64,000 nucleotides of DNA from Gorsachius magnificus (taxonomy: Eukaryota > Chordata > Aves > Pelecaniformes > Ardeidae): assembly GCA_034008185.1 (NCBI GenBank), contig CM067084.1, positions 13,411,385 through 13,475,384 on the forward strand, read 5' to 3'. The notes beneath the pieces are model-generated. The model worked only from the letters and a program-made list of their open reading frames with translations, was not told where the DNA came from and made no database searches. The position numbers and the translations under genes are program-made. This document shows, piece after piece, positions 1 through 12,161 of this stretch. How positions within the stretch are numbered: position 1 is the stretch's first letter; every line of letters starts with the position of its first letter.

Positions 1-1423
1 GATGGTTAAAACTGAAAGGTATTTCCAGAAGAGTTCTAAGTTTGGGGTTTTTTTAGAACACATAGCTGTTGACTGCAGATAAACACTGAACAAAGCGGTA
101 CCTAGAGAGAACTTTTGAATCAAAATACCATCTTCTTATATTTTAAGTATCATGCCAATGGAAACTAGCTTTTACACAGCTTAAAGGAAAGGGATACTGG
201 TTTAAGCCTGTGCGTGTAAAACCATGTGCTGCTCCCTAAACCCTACATGCAGTCAAGAGCCAGAGGCCCCTGTCAATTCCTCAGAGACCCGAGGGAAGAA
301 CTGCTCCAGCGGTCACGCTGTTCTCCAGCAGGTGGGACCTGGACAAGAGGACCAGCCGAGTGCTAAGCTGGCCTGGCGGCAGGAGCCTCTGCAGCCTGCC
401 AGGGCCAGACTCGCTCAGAGCGGGGCTTAGCCCCAGCGAGGGAACCTCACATGAACCACTTACGAGATCCAAGGGTTCACCACGGACTCGGGCACAGCTG
501 TTACGAACGGTTATTTACAATAGTCCTCACCGGTGACCAGTGGCATGAGAGAACTGTTCTCAGAAGCAAGATTTAACATCCCAGAAAGGTCAAAGAGATC
601 AGGCAACGCTATGCTGAGGAGAACACTCCCTTGCTTTAGAAACTAGTAATTACTGAGGGGAAGTACTACTTCCGCCGCTTAATGTGAAATGCTTTAGCTA
701 ATACGTGATATCCTGATTAGAGGTTGGAAGGAAGATGGATGAAACAACATGCAGAAGTTTCTCAACAATTTTATATCCCAGAGGTTCATTTCCACCAGCT
801 TTACCGTACAGCAAAGAATAACCACTGCAGCAAGATTTGACAGATGACACCTGAAACGACCCTCAGAATCCCTTATAAATATCAAGGTAACAGAAGTGTT
901 GTTCTAGTGCTGCTCTCTTCGGTATGTTGCCAGAGAAAATAGATCTCAGAAATCAGGAATTTCTAAATAGCACATCCACTTCCAGTCAACACCAGCAGTA
1001 ACTAACAGTTACAAGACGTATTTCCTCTTATAAAATAGTGACCACTAACTACATGAAGTCACCATGTCTAGAATTAGATCCTCAGACTTAACCCACTTAT
1101 GCACAACATTTCTCAGGGAAGACCCTAGCTGCTTCCTCTTCAACAGAGCAGCAGGAATATTTACCACATGGAAGATCCTACCCTATGGAACAATTAACAA
1201 ATATTCCTAGATAAGCATTGTGAAAGGAATATTCAACCACTTCCAGATACAACCAAGTGCCCACTCCTTGAAGTGAAATTTTGCAATAGCTCTGTAGAGC
1301 AACAGAGGTAGACACTGTGAGACATTTTAAAACATCTTATCTCTCTTAACAGCTCTAATTCACTAACTTTAACATATACCAGACTACTTCCTTTCTAAAT
1401 GAAATGATCTGAATATTCATATA
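1..1423. other. Unassigned left edge
   Basis: No gene recognised. A GC-richer patch at about 225-480 stands out from the AT-rich surroundings and carries short open frames on both strands without recognisable content. In mammals ELF2 would be the next gene on this side, but no ELF2 exon is seen. Confidence 0.5.
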
Positions 1424-2620
1424 ATCATAGAATGGTTTGGGTTGGAAGGAACCTTAAAGATCATCTAGTTCCAACTAGGCAGGGACACCTTCCACTAGAC
1501 CAGGTTGCTCAAAGCCCTGTCCAGCCTGGCCTTGAACACTTCCAGGGATGGGGCATCCACAACTTCTCTGGGCAACCTGTTCCGGTGCCTCACCACCCTC
1601 ACAGTGAAAAATTTCATCCTTATATCTAACCTCAACCTACCCTCTCTCAGTTTAAAGCCATTACCCCTTGTCCTACCACTACACACCCCTGTAAAAAGTC
1701 CCTCTCCAGCTTTCTTGTAGGCCCCCTTCAGGCACTGGAAGGCTGCTGTAAGGTCTCCCCGGAGCCTTCTCTTCTCCAGGCTGAACAACCACAGCTCTCT
1801 CAGCCTGTCTTCACAGGAGAGGTGCTCCAGCCCCCTGATCATCTTAATGGTCCTCCTTCAGACTCACTCCAACAGGTCCATGTCCTGACACTGGGGGCTC
1901 CAGAGCTGGATGCAGTGCTCCAGGTGGGGCCTCACCAGGGTGGAGTAGAGGGGCAGAATCACCTCCCCTGACCTGCGGGCCACACTGCTTTTGATGCGAC
2001 CCGGGATATGGTTGGCTTTCTGGGCTGCGAGCACACATTGCTGGGTCACGTTGAACTTCTCATCAACCAACACCCTCAAGTCCTTCTCCTTGGGGATGCT
2101 CTCAATCCATTCTCCGCCCAGCCTGTATTTGTGCTTGGGATTGCCCTGACCTGTGAGCGGGACCTTGCACTTGGCCTTATTGAACTTCATGAGGTTCGCA
2201 TGGGCCCACATCTCAAAACCGGTCAAGGTCCCTCTGGATGGTATCCCCTTCCCTTCAGTGTGTCAACCACACCACACAGCTTGGTATCGTTGGCAAACTT
2301 GCTGAGAGTGTATTCGATCCCACTGTCCACCGACACAGATGTTAAACAGCGCCAGTCCCCATACCGACCCCTGAGGAACGCCACTCGTCAGTGGTCTCCA
2401 CATGGACATCGAGCCATTGACTGCAACTCTTTGAGCGTGACCATCCAGCCAATTCCTTATCCACCAAGTGGGTAATCTGTCAAATCCATGTCTCTCCAAT
2501 TTAGAAACAAGGATGTTTTGCAGGTCGGTGTCAAATGCTTTGCACAAGTCCAGGTAGATGACATCAGTTGCTCTTCCCTTAGGCACCAACGCTGTAACCC
2601 CGTCATAGAAGGCCACCAAA
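1424..2620 (-). mobile_element. CR1 LINE, 5'-truncated and decayed, minus orientation
   Basis: The 3' end at 1424 shows the usual avian CR1 terminus (CCAACCCAAACCATTCTATG when read on the minus strand). Reading on, three separate minus-strand frames hold pieces of the ORF2 protein: reverse transcriptase palm ([18 protein letters not shown]) at 2263-2619, a middle part with LMKFNKAKCKV at 1864-2226, and the C-terminal part to DRALSNLV at 1495-1842. At least two frameshifts separate them. The catalytic box reads FAND instead of FADD at 2286-2297. The element lacks ORF1 and the endonuclease, so it cannot move by itself. Confidence 0.95.
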
Positions 2621-3615
2621 TTTGTGATAGAAATGGAAATTTTTAAGGCTCTAGCTATTTTAACTACTACCTTATAAGTATTTTTTGTATGTAAACAGTA
2701 ATAGTCACTACAAATATACTTACCTGTACTGTACCTGTAGCTATATTACTTTTAGCAGATCAGACCAAGTATAGTTTTAAAATGTTGTTTGTAATGGATT
2801 GTTTTGCAGACAAGCACAGCAGCTATTGACACACGAATTAAAATCCCATTCACACCTAGACCTTTCACAAAAGTCAGGCATGTGAAGTGCTGCACCATTT
2901 CTTGAGTTCATTTGTTAAAAAATGCAATTAAGATGCATCCATTCCTCACTGGAGTCACCAAGGAAAAAGGCAAAAACAATTCCAGAATCTGCTAATACTT
3001 TTCAAGGTGCTATGATAACCTCCCACGGACTAGCAGTCAAAATACTTTTAATCTCAGTCTGACCTGTGTTACAGATACATCCTTTCAAGTTGATGTTTTT
3101 TTCCTCAAAGTCAGTCAAACACAGGTGTGCAGTGACGATTCCATGTTTAAGTGAAGGTGAAAACCACTTTCGTGGTTTTCATACTTGCTACAGCCACATG
3201 GCAGTCTTTCCTTCCAAAGCAAGAATTAGAACGAAGTTTCTCTTTCATGATAGGCTGGAGGCTGGCACGTCTGGTGGTGGTGATGGTTTTGTTTGGTTTT
3301 TAGCTGAAGACACCAGAAGCAAATGTTTGCAGCTTTCCTATCGACCGAGAAATTACAATTGCTTTATGTAGTCCTTTCCAACTCCAACTACACAAATCAA
3401 GAGGTACAAGGACAAGCCACTGCTCTATCCTTAGAGGTTAGCAGTAAGAAAAAAAAAATTGCTAAAAAAATGAAGTTAAATTATAATACTGCATTTTCTG
3501 CAACTTATGGATAGGTTAGCATTTGTATTATTGTGATTTTTTTAAAATTACAGTAAATAAAAATATTTCAAACAACCCAATAGTTCAAAATACTGAGTAT
3601 GTAGTCACTAAAGTG
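2621..3615. other. Unassigned flank downstream of MGARP
   Basis: Ordinary AT-rich sequence. A plus-strand open frame of 101 codons (3066-3371) has no recognisable feature. Confidence 0.6.
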
Positions 3616-4146
3616 TTTAATACCAATTTGATATTTTACTGAATTTTGAAATTTTTAGCCTAGCATATCCTTGTCATGATCTCAGTGCTAATATTTTGGT
3701 TGCTATGCAAGATTCTGCTCAAGTTACATTGACAGAACAGCTATAATTATTTAGCGTGAATATCTTAGGAATGGCCAGCAAAATAAAATGTTTTGATTCC
3801 TTAACAAACCCTTAAGAAACAGGTCACCAAAACAACTGTTCAACCCATCACATTACATACTCACCTTAAAATAAGATCTTAAAGAAGAGAAATAGAATGG
3901 GGTAGTAAAATAAACTTTTCATTCTACTAGTTTTAGACAGTAACTCTGGTGCCACAGGCAGCATGCTTTCAGAGACACTGATTTGATAGGCTTAATTACC
4001 TTATGCTCATGATATGTCAAGGTAACACCTGACTTAGTTTTCACTGCAGGACAAACCCCATCAGGAACACGGATGTTTGTTCTTAATGTTCTGTCGTAAG
4101 AGGCAGAGCTTTAGAACCACGCACACACAAAAACCACATTCATAAA
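3616..4146 (-). other. MGARP: Possible MGARP 3' UTR
   Basis: I saw no AATAAA on the minus strand down to the CR1 element. The nearest variant signal is ATTAAA at 3616-3621, giving about 0.5 kb. The end is therefore uncertain. Confidence 0.3.
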
Positions 4147-4385
4147 TTAACCTTGCACTGCAGCAGCTTCTGAATTAGCAGCAACTTCCAAATTAGCAGC
4201 AGCTTCCTGCTGTGCTTCCTCCACAGCAGGGGATGCCTCTGGAGCTGGCAAGTCATTCTCCCCTCCAGTTTCTGGGGATACCCCAGCACTCTCATCCTGT
4301 GCTGCAGGTCCAGCAGCAGCGACTGCATCAGCCTCTTCCGTGGCCATCTCTGCTTCAGTGACTTCAGCCGTCTCTTCTTCCTCAC
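4147..4385 (-). CDS. MGARP: MGARP exon 4 (acidic tail) and stop codon
   Basis: It starts GEEEETAEVTEAEMATEEAD and is Glu/Ala-rich to the end ..AAAVQG and TAA. The acceptor cttaaaag has a poor pyrimidine tract next to it; a better one lies about 20 bases further upstream. Phase joins exactly with exon 3. Confidence 0.88.
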
Positions 4386-7300
4386 CTTTTAAGAATTTAT
4401 TTAATACAATAGAGAGAGTAAAGCACATGCATGCAGCGCAAAACAACAACTACTTTTTACCATCATCCTCGTTTGAATTTAAAGTGGGAAGCTAAGCTTT
4501 GGGATCAGAATTTACAAACAAAGTCAAGAAATCAATAATTAACACCCCGATATTGTCTAACGTGGCACCAAAAAAGGATGTTTACAAGAGGAGGAAACCA
4601 TATTCTTAATTACCGAGTTTCATAACTGCTTCAGTGTAATACAGAAAGAGACTGTGGCTTAAGCAAGTGACTACAAGAGGTGGGAGTGCAGGGAAGGATA
4701 CAAAGGACCCTGCCAAGTGCTGCTTCAAACCCACTCTGCTGAAAGGGCCAGTGATAACGCACTCGCAGGGTGTCACAAGGAGCAGGATTCTTGTCCGGTT
4801 TGCACCGCAGCAGCGGAGTTACCACACTGGGAATAAGACATTTGCTACCATACCTAGAAGCTCTTACAGAGTTTATTATCCATCAGGGTGGCAGCTTAGA
4901 AGCACTGCAACCCAAGGTGTGGCTTCAGTTTGCACAGGGCTCTTCAAGGTGGCTAACTTGGCTGCCAAGAGCTACAGTAAAGCCAAGCCCAACAAGTGAT
5001 TAGTTTTCAGACAGGTTTTGTGCTACCCCTTAGCCCTACACTGCCACAGGTATTCTGTGCTACTCTGCTATCCCTATTCACCCTGCTTGCTTTAAAGCTA
5101 TGTTGAATGCACTGTGACCACTGCAAGAGCTGCAGCACTCAAGTAAGAAAGGTGAGATCTGTGTGGCCGAACAGGGGACCCTTACTGAAACTAGCTGTAT
5201 ATAAGTAAGAAAATAACTTGCTAATTGTAAGTGGTCAGACTCATTTTATATGAGCACTTATGACTGACTGTTTTCTTTTTACAAGTCCTAGCTGTCTTTT
5301 AAGTACTTGTCTACTCTGCTGTGGGTTGGACTCTTTAGAATCTGAAAAACCCAGCGCTTCCCAATCATGCATTACTTCAAACTCAGCTGAGACAAGTAAT
5401 TAAAAACTAACAGCACAAAGCCACAAAGATGCACAATCAACATGCAAACATGCACTAAGATCAAGTAAACAACAGAAAGTTATATACCCAGTGTTCATTG
5501 CAAGTTTACTGCTAGAACCAACTCACCATGTGAAAAAGTGGAACTGGAAATAAAGTTTGTAAACAGTGTAAACTAAGTGAGAATAGAAAGGAAAGGGAAG
5601 AGCTTAAAGAGACATAGTCAGAATTTATGTTATTCTTTTATATCTGTTTAGAAACTGAACAGATCAATTTTGATTCCTCTTTTTCTCATGCTAGTGCAAG
5701 CCTGTCCTTTTGCATCCAGGTTCAAACATTAGTCTATCCATTGCTCAGTAAAAATCAAAACTTTGTGTTATGCAACCTGATCATGTCCCTTTAAGAGAAT
5801 GCTATATTTAAAAAAAAACTAAATTGATTACACAAAGAACAGACTAACAGCCAAGCTTAGCATTCAGTACACTTTATTGGACAGTCAAATATAGAGTGCA
5901 TTCATTCACAACAGCCAGCTTCTCAGACTCAGAACTGCCTTCTACAAAGCCGATTCAGTAATAAGCTCAATATGGTTTGGCCTTGCAAACATATAGGTAG
6001 TTCCTTTAAAGTCTCACAAGTATGGAGTTTTACAATAGAAGGTATAAAGTCATCCCAAGGTAGGCTGCAAGGTACGCAATGGTGAACGACTGTCCTTTGT
6101 TTGTATTTAACTTCCTCGGGTTTGGAAAGAGATTTCCCTTGTATTTTAGTCTGGAAAGTGTAAAAGCAGAGTATAGATTAGAAAGATTGAATCAGCTTGC
6201 ATCAAGTTAAAAAGAAAAGTCATTGCTAAAAAAGAAGGAAATCAGGAACAAGTTTAAAGGAGACACATGCAAATGGAAGACAAAACTCAGTATTTGCTAA
6301 AATAAGCAAGTAGACTGTTCTGCAAGGGAAACATCATTTTACAGTTCAAATGATGTCCCAGATTTCCTACTGCTACTTCCAGTCAGGCTTCTGCCAGGGG
6401 CTTTTTTAAACCCCTCCCTAAATTTGAGAGTAGCTTTCAGTTAAGAAGAGCTACAGAAAATTTGCTATTAGATCTTTTTTTAAATGTCTGATATCATTAA
6501 TCAAAATGAAATATCATTTCAACCCTCTAATAAACAAACAGGCCTAGAATAACATTTGATTGTTTCTCTTGTTTTGACAGCCTTGTTTGCTACGTGCAGT
6601 TCTTTAGAACGTACATTTTGGGTTTGGGCACATGGAGAGAGTTTTCCTTGGGATGACAAACCACGAAAATCATTCGTATCAGGAATCTCCCTCTGATCAG
6701 CTGCTCCCTAGTATTAAGTTCTCCCAGCTAGAAAGTTCTTCTCTTACCATAGTGCATGTAGCAAATCTGCCCTGAACGTGCTGTTTGGCATGCTGCTTTT
6801 CTATCTGCCAACTCATATTGTTGTCAGTACTGGTTTATAGCTTATTTTAAGCTTCATTTTATGTGACCCACCCTAAAAAAATATTAATTACTTTGAGAAC
6901 AGAATTTTTTAATCACTCTTAGCAGCAATGCTTACTACGAAAAAGTGCAAGGACTAACTGAATCTAAAGAATGTGTAGGGAAAGAAGCTGCAGTGGCACT
7001 TCTGGGAAAAGCAATACTATGGTAACATTGTGACAGGATACATACAAAAATGACTAGGCAAGGAACAGGGAAAAAAGGGGAGGAAGAGAGACGTTAATTC
7101 TTTCAAGAAAGCACACAGAGGATTCCACAGGAAAAGTAAGAGCAGAAACCTCATTTAGGAGGATACAGTTAGGAATAGAAGAAGGATTTAAAAAAGAGCT
7201 GATTCAACAGTAGTTTTGTATTGCGAATTGGAATTAGCTACTCAGAAGTCCAATTAAAAACTCTGGGTTCAGCATTTATTCAGAAGTTCAATATTGACTA

Positions 7301-10300
7301 TAATGTAGGAAATAAGTTTCAGCTGTGTTCACTGTATGGCCTCAGAAATGTTTTGGACTTCTTACTATCAATAGCAAGGAAGGCAGCAATCACCTGCCCT
7401 TGGTTGTTACGTTTATGTCAATTCCTAAGCAGCGCCAAGGCATCAGATTATGGGACATATGGAGAGTACCCGACGTCAGAATCAAGGAAGTTACAGGGCA
7501 CAGAGTACTCTTACCCCAGTCTCAGGCAACACCGGTATAGCCTTCAGTGGGTCAACAGCACCACTGGTGGACTAGGGTTAAAATGCAGTACCTTGCAGAA
7601 GTGAACCTTAAGAGAAGAGAGGGAATATACTGACACCATTTTGAGTGCCCTGGAAGGTTTGATTAATGCTTTCACACCTACCATGGTCTTCTGACTATGC
7701 TAGCCAGAACGTAACAAGTGTGACCCTCGTTTCTTCCCTGAACAGCAGACGATGAGGTCACTAGGAAAAAATATCTACTTTGGTCCTGGCTAGATTTTTT
7801 ATTTTAGGGACAAGGAAGGACTGCATTAAAATTGTGGCTGAATTCTCAGCATTTAAAGAATTAAGTTTAAAACCTGTATTGCTTCCAGCTGCTTAAGAGA
7901 AAGAAAATTAAGGTGTTTTGCCAGTTTAAATCTTAAAATCTGTAATTTTAAAGTTCTAAAACTAAAGCACGTGTTGTGGAACTTCAAGACTAACAACTTC
8001 AACAGAAACCAGTTTAGAAGCAGACAATTCAAAGCGTGTTCTCACATTGAAATCAATATTTAAACTCAACATACTTTATTCAAATCTATTCTTTGTGTGC
8101 ATGCAAATGTATTGTCAGTTCTCTAGATGTCAGCATCAGAAAAAATAAGGAACAGCTTCAAGTGCTATGGCTTAATTTATTTATTTTTAAAAATAACTAC
8201 TAAATAAAAATATAAAGATCCTTAAGAAGTCACTTTTTCTAATTGCTTTGCCTAGCAAGGCCATGCTTGCCAAAGTTCTATCTTTCATATTAACACCACC
8301 GTAACACTAATTGATGTAGACAGAGGCAACATTCCATTACAAGTATTTGAACTAACATGGTCTAATTATTTAAGCATGAAGAGCTAAATAAGGATTTGCC
8401 ATACATTTAGGTGGTGTCTGCTTTCCATTTAATCCTAAATTACAAGGGACAAAAATCAGAGTAGTGGGACAAGAAATGGGTCCAATTTACAAGATTTTTT
8501 AAAAAAATGTAGATCTTTTTTCCTATTGAACTGTGTTCCCTGATGGTATGCAGCCTGGAGCCAAACAGTTGACTGAGAATAAGATATTATCTCCTTCCCC
8601 CCCAACAAACAAAAAGAGCAAAACTGATTTTGACAGCATTATGCATTTAGTCAAGTTTCATTAAGCTTCCAGTAAATCAAATGCAAATACCTGATATACG
8701 ATTAATGGTTCGCACATCAACTCTTTCCATCCAAAGAGATTCCTGCAGGTTGATCAGAGGCCAGACTCACAGTCTACAGGTTGATCACAGGCCAGATTCA
8801 CTGCCTAAACATTAAGTCCACTCCCCAAATTTGTGCAGAATTAGCTTTGTAACAGAACACTGCACAACCACCTTTGTCTTTACTCCCAGTCACAGAGGTC
8901 AGACAAGGACTTGGACAGGGTTAAGGCCTGATCAGACAATCTAGAAGTCTGTTCCAGATCCTCATGTACCCGGGGAAGAAGAGAAAAAAGCTCAACTCAC
9001 CCTTGCTTGGCCAAGGTTTGTTTTTCCTCCCCTCAGCTCTCTCATGAAGAATATTCATATGTTCAATATACTTGCTGCGGGATGAACTGACTACTCTGTA
9101 GGCCTGAAAGGAAATTATACCCAAACTTATTGCTACATTCCTACCAAGTTACCAAACAAAAAGAGGGGAGAGGGAAAGAAGGGCTTTTAAGCAAGTGCTA
9201 CTGCTCATCTGAAAAGGCATATCAAATTATGCTAAGCAACATTAAAAAAAAATAATCTACTTTGCTATACTAATATTTTTATACATTTCACATTTCTCCA
9301 TTGTTAGAAAGCAACAAGACACGATGCAGCTTTCAAAGTGCTGCAGTGTTTCAGGAATTGAACACAGTATTTTAAAAGACAATTACAGTTAGGTTATTTA
9401 AAAAAAAAAAAAAAACCAACCAAAAACCAAACACACACAAAACCAAAAAAAACCAAACCAAAAAAACCCAACCCAAAACAAACCTACGCTAAAAAGGTGA
9501 CAGCAAGATAATTTGTTATTCCTCCAGATATGCAATCACACAAGTTTGATATTTTGAACAAGTAGAAGCTACTTACCATTCAAGAGGATTATTTTGTGGG
9601 AGAGGGAAACATGTACCTCTGTGGGACGTGCTAGTCACTATCTCAAATCTTGGGAGGGGCAGGGGGGGAAGGAAGCTACAAAATGGAGGCTTTAGGGGCA
9701 TGAAGCGCCGAGTCTGATACATTTAGATGCAGGGGAGAAAATTATTTCCAAAAAGCTTGACAAAAGCAGATGTTTACAAAACTTTAACATGCTTTTTCTA
9801 AGTAAATAGCATTCTTATCTTTCTTTGTGCCCCAATTAATGTGGTTCATCATGTTCTCCGTGTGGCTTCAGACAGCTCACTTCACATCTGTCTTGCCCAC
9901 TTTCCTATATTATTAATGTTTGCGGTTGACAAGAAGAGGCAAGGGGTTAGAGGCAGGTGCCTTACTCCATCTTTGGACACATTCATTTCACATAGTTTTA
10001 AATATGTTTTCCACTAAGAATGATGACAGCACTAGCTATCAAAGTAACAGTAAGACAGGCAGGCAATAGTCATTCAGCTTCACTAGTTCTCCTGAACTGA
10101 TTTTTAAGTTAGACTCTATTTAATTACATGCTACAACATCCACATTCTATTGGCAGTTTGCGCCTTGACCATATTCTTTAACCCAGAACACACCTTATAC
10201 CATGTCAACTCAGAAAGTTCAAACAGCTCCATTTACAAACACTTACATAAAATAAACCACCAAAAGCAGCAACACCAGCAAGGAGATAGTAAATCATGTT

Positions 10301-12161
10301 CTCTCCAGAAGAGCCAGGAACGCTCCCAGATGACATCTGGCGAAGAGGTGCTATAAAAACCATTATTGAAATTGATGTAAAGTGCTGCGAAAGTACGATC
10401 ACAAAATAGAATGACAGAATCTGAACATTGTATGGGAAAGGATGATTTAAAAAGATGTAACGAAATGGAGAGGTACAGCTTAGCGACGTTTAGTATGACT
10501 GAGTAACACAGGGCATGGTGCCTAACTGAATGAGGTACGTGGCTGAGCTCTTCCTAAGCGTAAGATTTTCTATGCACAACGCTGTCTGCCTATCAGCTTC
10601 CAAGTACCAGATGCGGTCTATGTAGACTAAGGAACTACCTAACAAATATTAAAAAAAAACTAAAAAGGAACGTAAAAAAGTTCCTGACTAAGGTACGTAA
10701 AAGAATTAATCTGTCCTTATTCAGTCTTGCTGCAGTCATGATCAGCAGAGATAACAAATCCTCCTCAGTTTGTAAAAACAGAGCACTTTAAGAAAAAGCG
10801 TTTTCCTTTGAATTCACATTCTCTCAAATAGACTGCTGACATTTCCATACATGCACATAACCCATAACCTCAAGCATTGGCCAACAGGGCAGACAGGCAG
10901 GATTACACAATTTTATCCCTGATCGAGTACATATTCACTATAACAGCACTGTTAGCTGTTTATTTTTGTTCACCGTTTCTGTAGTTTTGATGCTTGCTAC
11001 AGCCTTGGATTCTTCCATCCATCTCAAAAAGAGACCCATGAAAAAGACACATAAACCTCTTTGTCAACAAAGCTTTCAGCTGAATTTCATTACTTCATCC
11101 CAGGTGAAGTTACACAAATGAGAAACACCTCATTGAAAGGGTGCTCATTAAACATAAAATGGCTCTGAGCATTGCAATCAGCAGCTGCAAAAATAGTCTC
11201 AATCTCAAAATATTGCCATCGTGTGCCAGATTATGTTTAGCATCGTCTGTCTCATGACACACTTTTCAGGCTCCTCTTCAACCATCAGGCATCCTAATGG
11301 ATCTTCTTACATTTAGACATACCTTCTGTAGTAGTTTCTCATGAGTACCTTCTTCTTAAAGGCCGCACATTATAGGTAGGGGAGTGCTCTGTGAGCCTGC
11401 AGTCATTCAACGCGGCCGCAAGATTTTTTTTTTTTTTTTGCTACTGGTTACACAATTCCTGCTGCACCAAAAGCCATGGCTGCAACACACCAGGCTGATT
11501 CACGTTCCCTCCCGGTGCAAGCAGACCACTGCGGGAAACACCGCTCCGACTATCCAACTAAGGGGGGGCGGGGGGTTACACCTTGGGGGTTTTTTTTGGC
11601 TGTTGCGGGGTGGCAGTGAAGACAACGGCGGCCCCCTCGCAGCGGGAGGGGCGTGACACCTGCCCGCCACCGAGCCTGATTCCGCGGAGCGGGCGGGGGG
11701 ACACGGCCCCACCGCAGCCGCTTTTCCCAGGGGCCAGCCGCCCAGCGGAGCGCGGTCCCGCTCCGGGGCGGCAGGGGCTCCCCGCCGGAACGCAGCGCAG
11801 GTGTGGATGCAGCCGGCCGGCTCCCGGCGGCGGGGACCGAGCCGCCGCACCCGGCTCCCGCCCGCCCCCTCACACGGCGGGGAGCCGCAGGCGACCGCGC
11901 TAACGGACCGCGCCAACGGCCGCGCCGCGCGCCCGCCGCACCTGCCCCCGGCCCGCGACCTTCGCGCGTCCCCCTCGCGGAGAGGCGGCGGCGGTGCCTC
12001 ACCCGCCCCGGCCCGGCCCGCGCGTCCCCTTGACCTCTACCCGGCCCCGGGTCGAGCTCGGAGGGCCCCCGCGTACCACGCTGCTTGAGGCGGCTGGCAG
12101 CAGAGGGAGCCCTGCTCAGCCGAGAGGCCAGCGCCTGCGAGGCGGCCCTGCAGAGGTACAT
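4147..12161 (-). CDS. MGARP: MGARP, mitochondria-localised glutamate-rich protein (HUMMR/OSAP)
   Basis: MGARP is a single-pass mitochondrial membrane protein. In mammals it is known to be induced by hypoxia and steroids and to act with Miro/TRAK in mitochondrial transport and shape. Four exons join to 176 codons. Residues 1-32 are an Arg/Ala-rich presequence starting MYLCRAASQALASRLSRAPS (human starts MYLRRAVSKTLA). RQMSSGSVPGSSGENMIYYL (32-51) matches the human RRMSS-PGSSG-NMIYYL signature. The membrane helix is at about 47-65. A basic linker follows (to about 97), then an acidic Glu/Ala-rich tail ending AAAVQG, like human AASAQG. The family is about 240 residues in human, so the acidic tail is much shorter here. 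It lies tail to head with NDUFC1 on the same strand, as in mammals. The exon 1 donor is uncertain by three bases. Confidence 0.93.
5873..6150 (-). other. Unassigned candidate terminal exon with poly(A) signal
   Basis: On the minus strand a strong acceptor (pyrimidine-rich, ending actttccag) at 6151 is followed by about 275 bases ending in CCAATAAAGTG (AATAAA at 5873-5878) and then a GT-rich stretch. Two frames stay open. One begins LKYKGNLFPNPRKLNTNKGQ and ends after 39 codons in a hydrophobic FTIAYLAAYLGMTLYLLL at 6030. The other is longer and not hydrophobic. Spliced to MGARP exon 3 it would stop after one codon, giving a protein without the acidic tail. I do not recognise either frame; it may be an alternative MGARP end, an exon of an unseen gene, or chance. 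Confidence 0.4.
8742..8803. repeat. Imperfect tandem duplication, about 31 bp x 2
   Basis: Two adjacent copies share the core CAGGTTGATCA-AGGCCAGA-TCAC. They differ at a few positions, so this is a moderately old local duplication within MGARP intron 3. Confidence 0.85.
9001..9103 (-). CDS. MGARP: MGARP exon 3 (basic linker)
   Basis: It encodes AYRVVSSSRSKYIEHMNILH and a Lys/Arg-rich stretch to WPSK plus one base. The acceptor is tttcctttcag and the donor GTGAGT. AYR directly after the helix corresponds to human AYK. Confidence 0.9.
9104..10246 (-). other. MGARP: MGARP intron 2
   Basis: The intron has GT-AG borders. Apart from the A/C-rich low-complexity tract near 9.4 kb, I see nothing recognisable in it. 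Confidence 0.85.
9400..9483. repeat. A/C-rich low-complexity tract
   Basis: About 15 A are followed by repeated CCAAA and CCAAAC units. It resembles the degenerate tail of an old retrotransposed sequence or simple-repeat growth, but no insert body was identified. Confidence 0.8.
10247..10350 (-). CDS. MGARP: MGARP exon 2 (membrane helix)
   Basis: It encodes PLRQMSSGSVPGSSGENMIY and then YLLAGVAAFGGLFY, most of the membrane segment. The acceptor is gtttttatag and the donor GTAAGT. Confidence 0.94.
10351..12076 (-). other. MGARP: MGARP intron 1
   Basis: The 5' part lies in the CpG island; the rest is unique sequence. A run of 15 T at 11426-11440 is the only simple tract of note. No gene is seen. 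Confidence 0.85.

Larger units (their letters stand above)
4386..9000 (-). other. MGARP: MGARP intron 3
   Basis: The intron is long and AT-rich. It contains a terminal-exon-like unit at 5873-6150, a 62-bp tandem duplication near 8.75 kb, and two plus-strand open frames of 110 and 127 codons (4667-4999 and 7221-7604) that I do not recognise and that probably arise by chance. Confidence 0.8.

Noticed and set aside
1505..2475. Plus-strand open frames antisense to the CR1 element
   Set aside because: Shadows of the LINE reading frame; the minus strand carries the reverse transcriptase motifs.
4667..4999. 110-codon plus-strand frame in MGARP intron 3
   Set aside because: No domain, no splice or promoter support, and no sign of protein-like hydrophobic pattern; probably chance.
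7221..7604. 127-codon plus-strand frame in MGARP intron 3
   Set aside because: Unrecognised, lies within an intron, no supporting signals.
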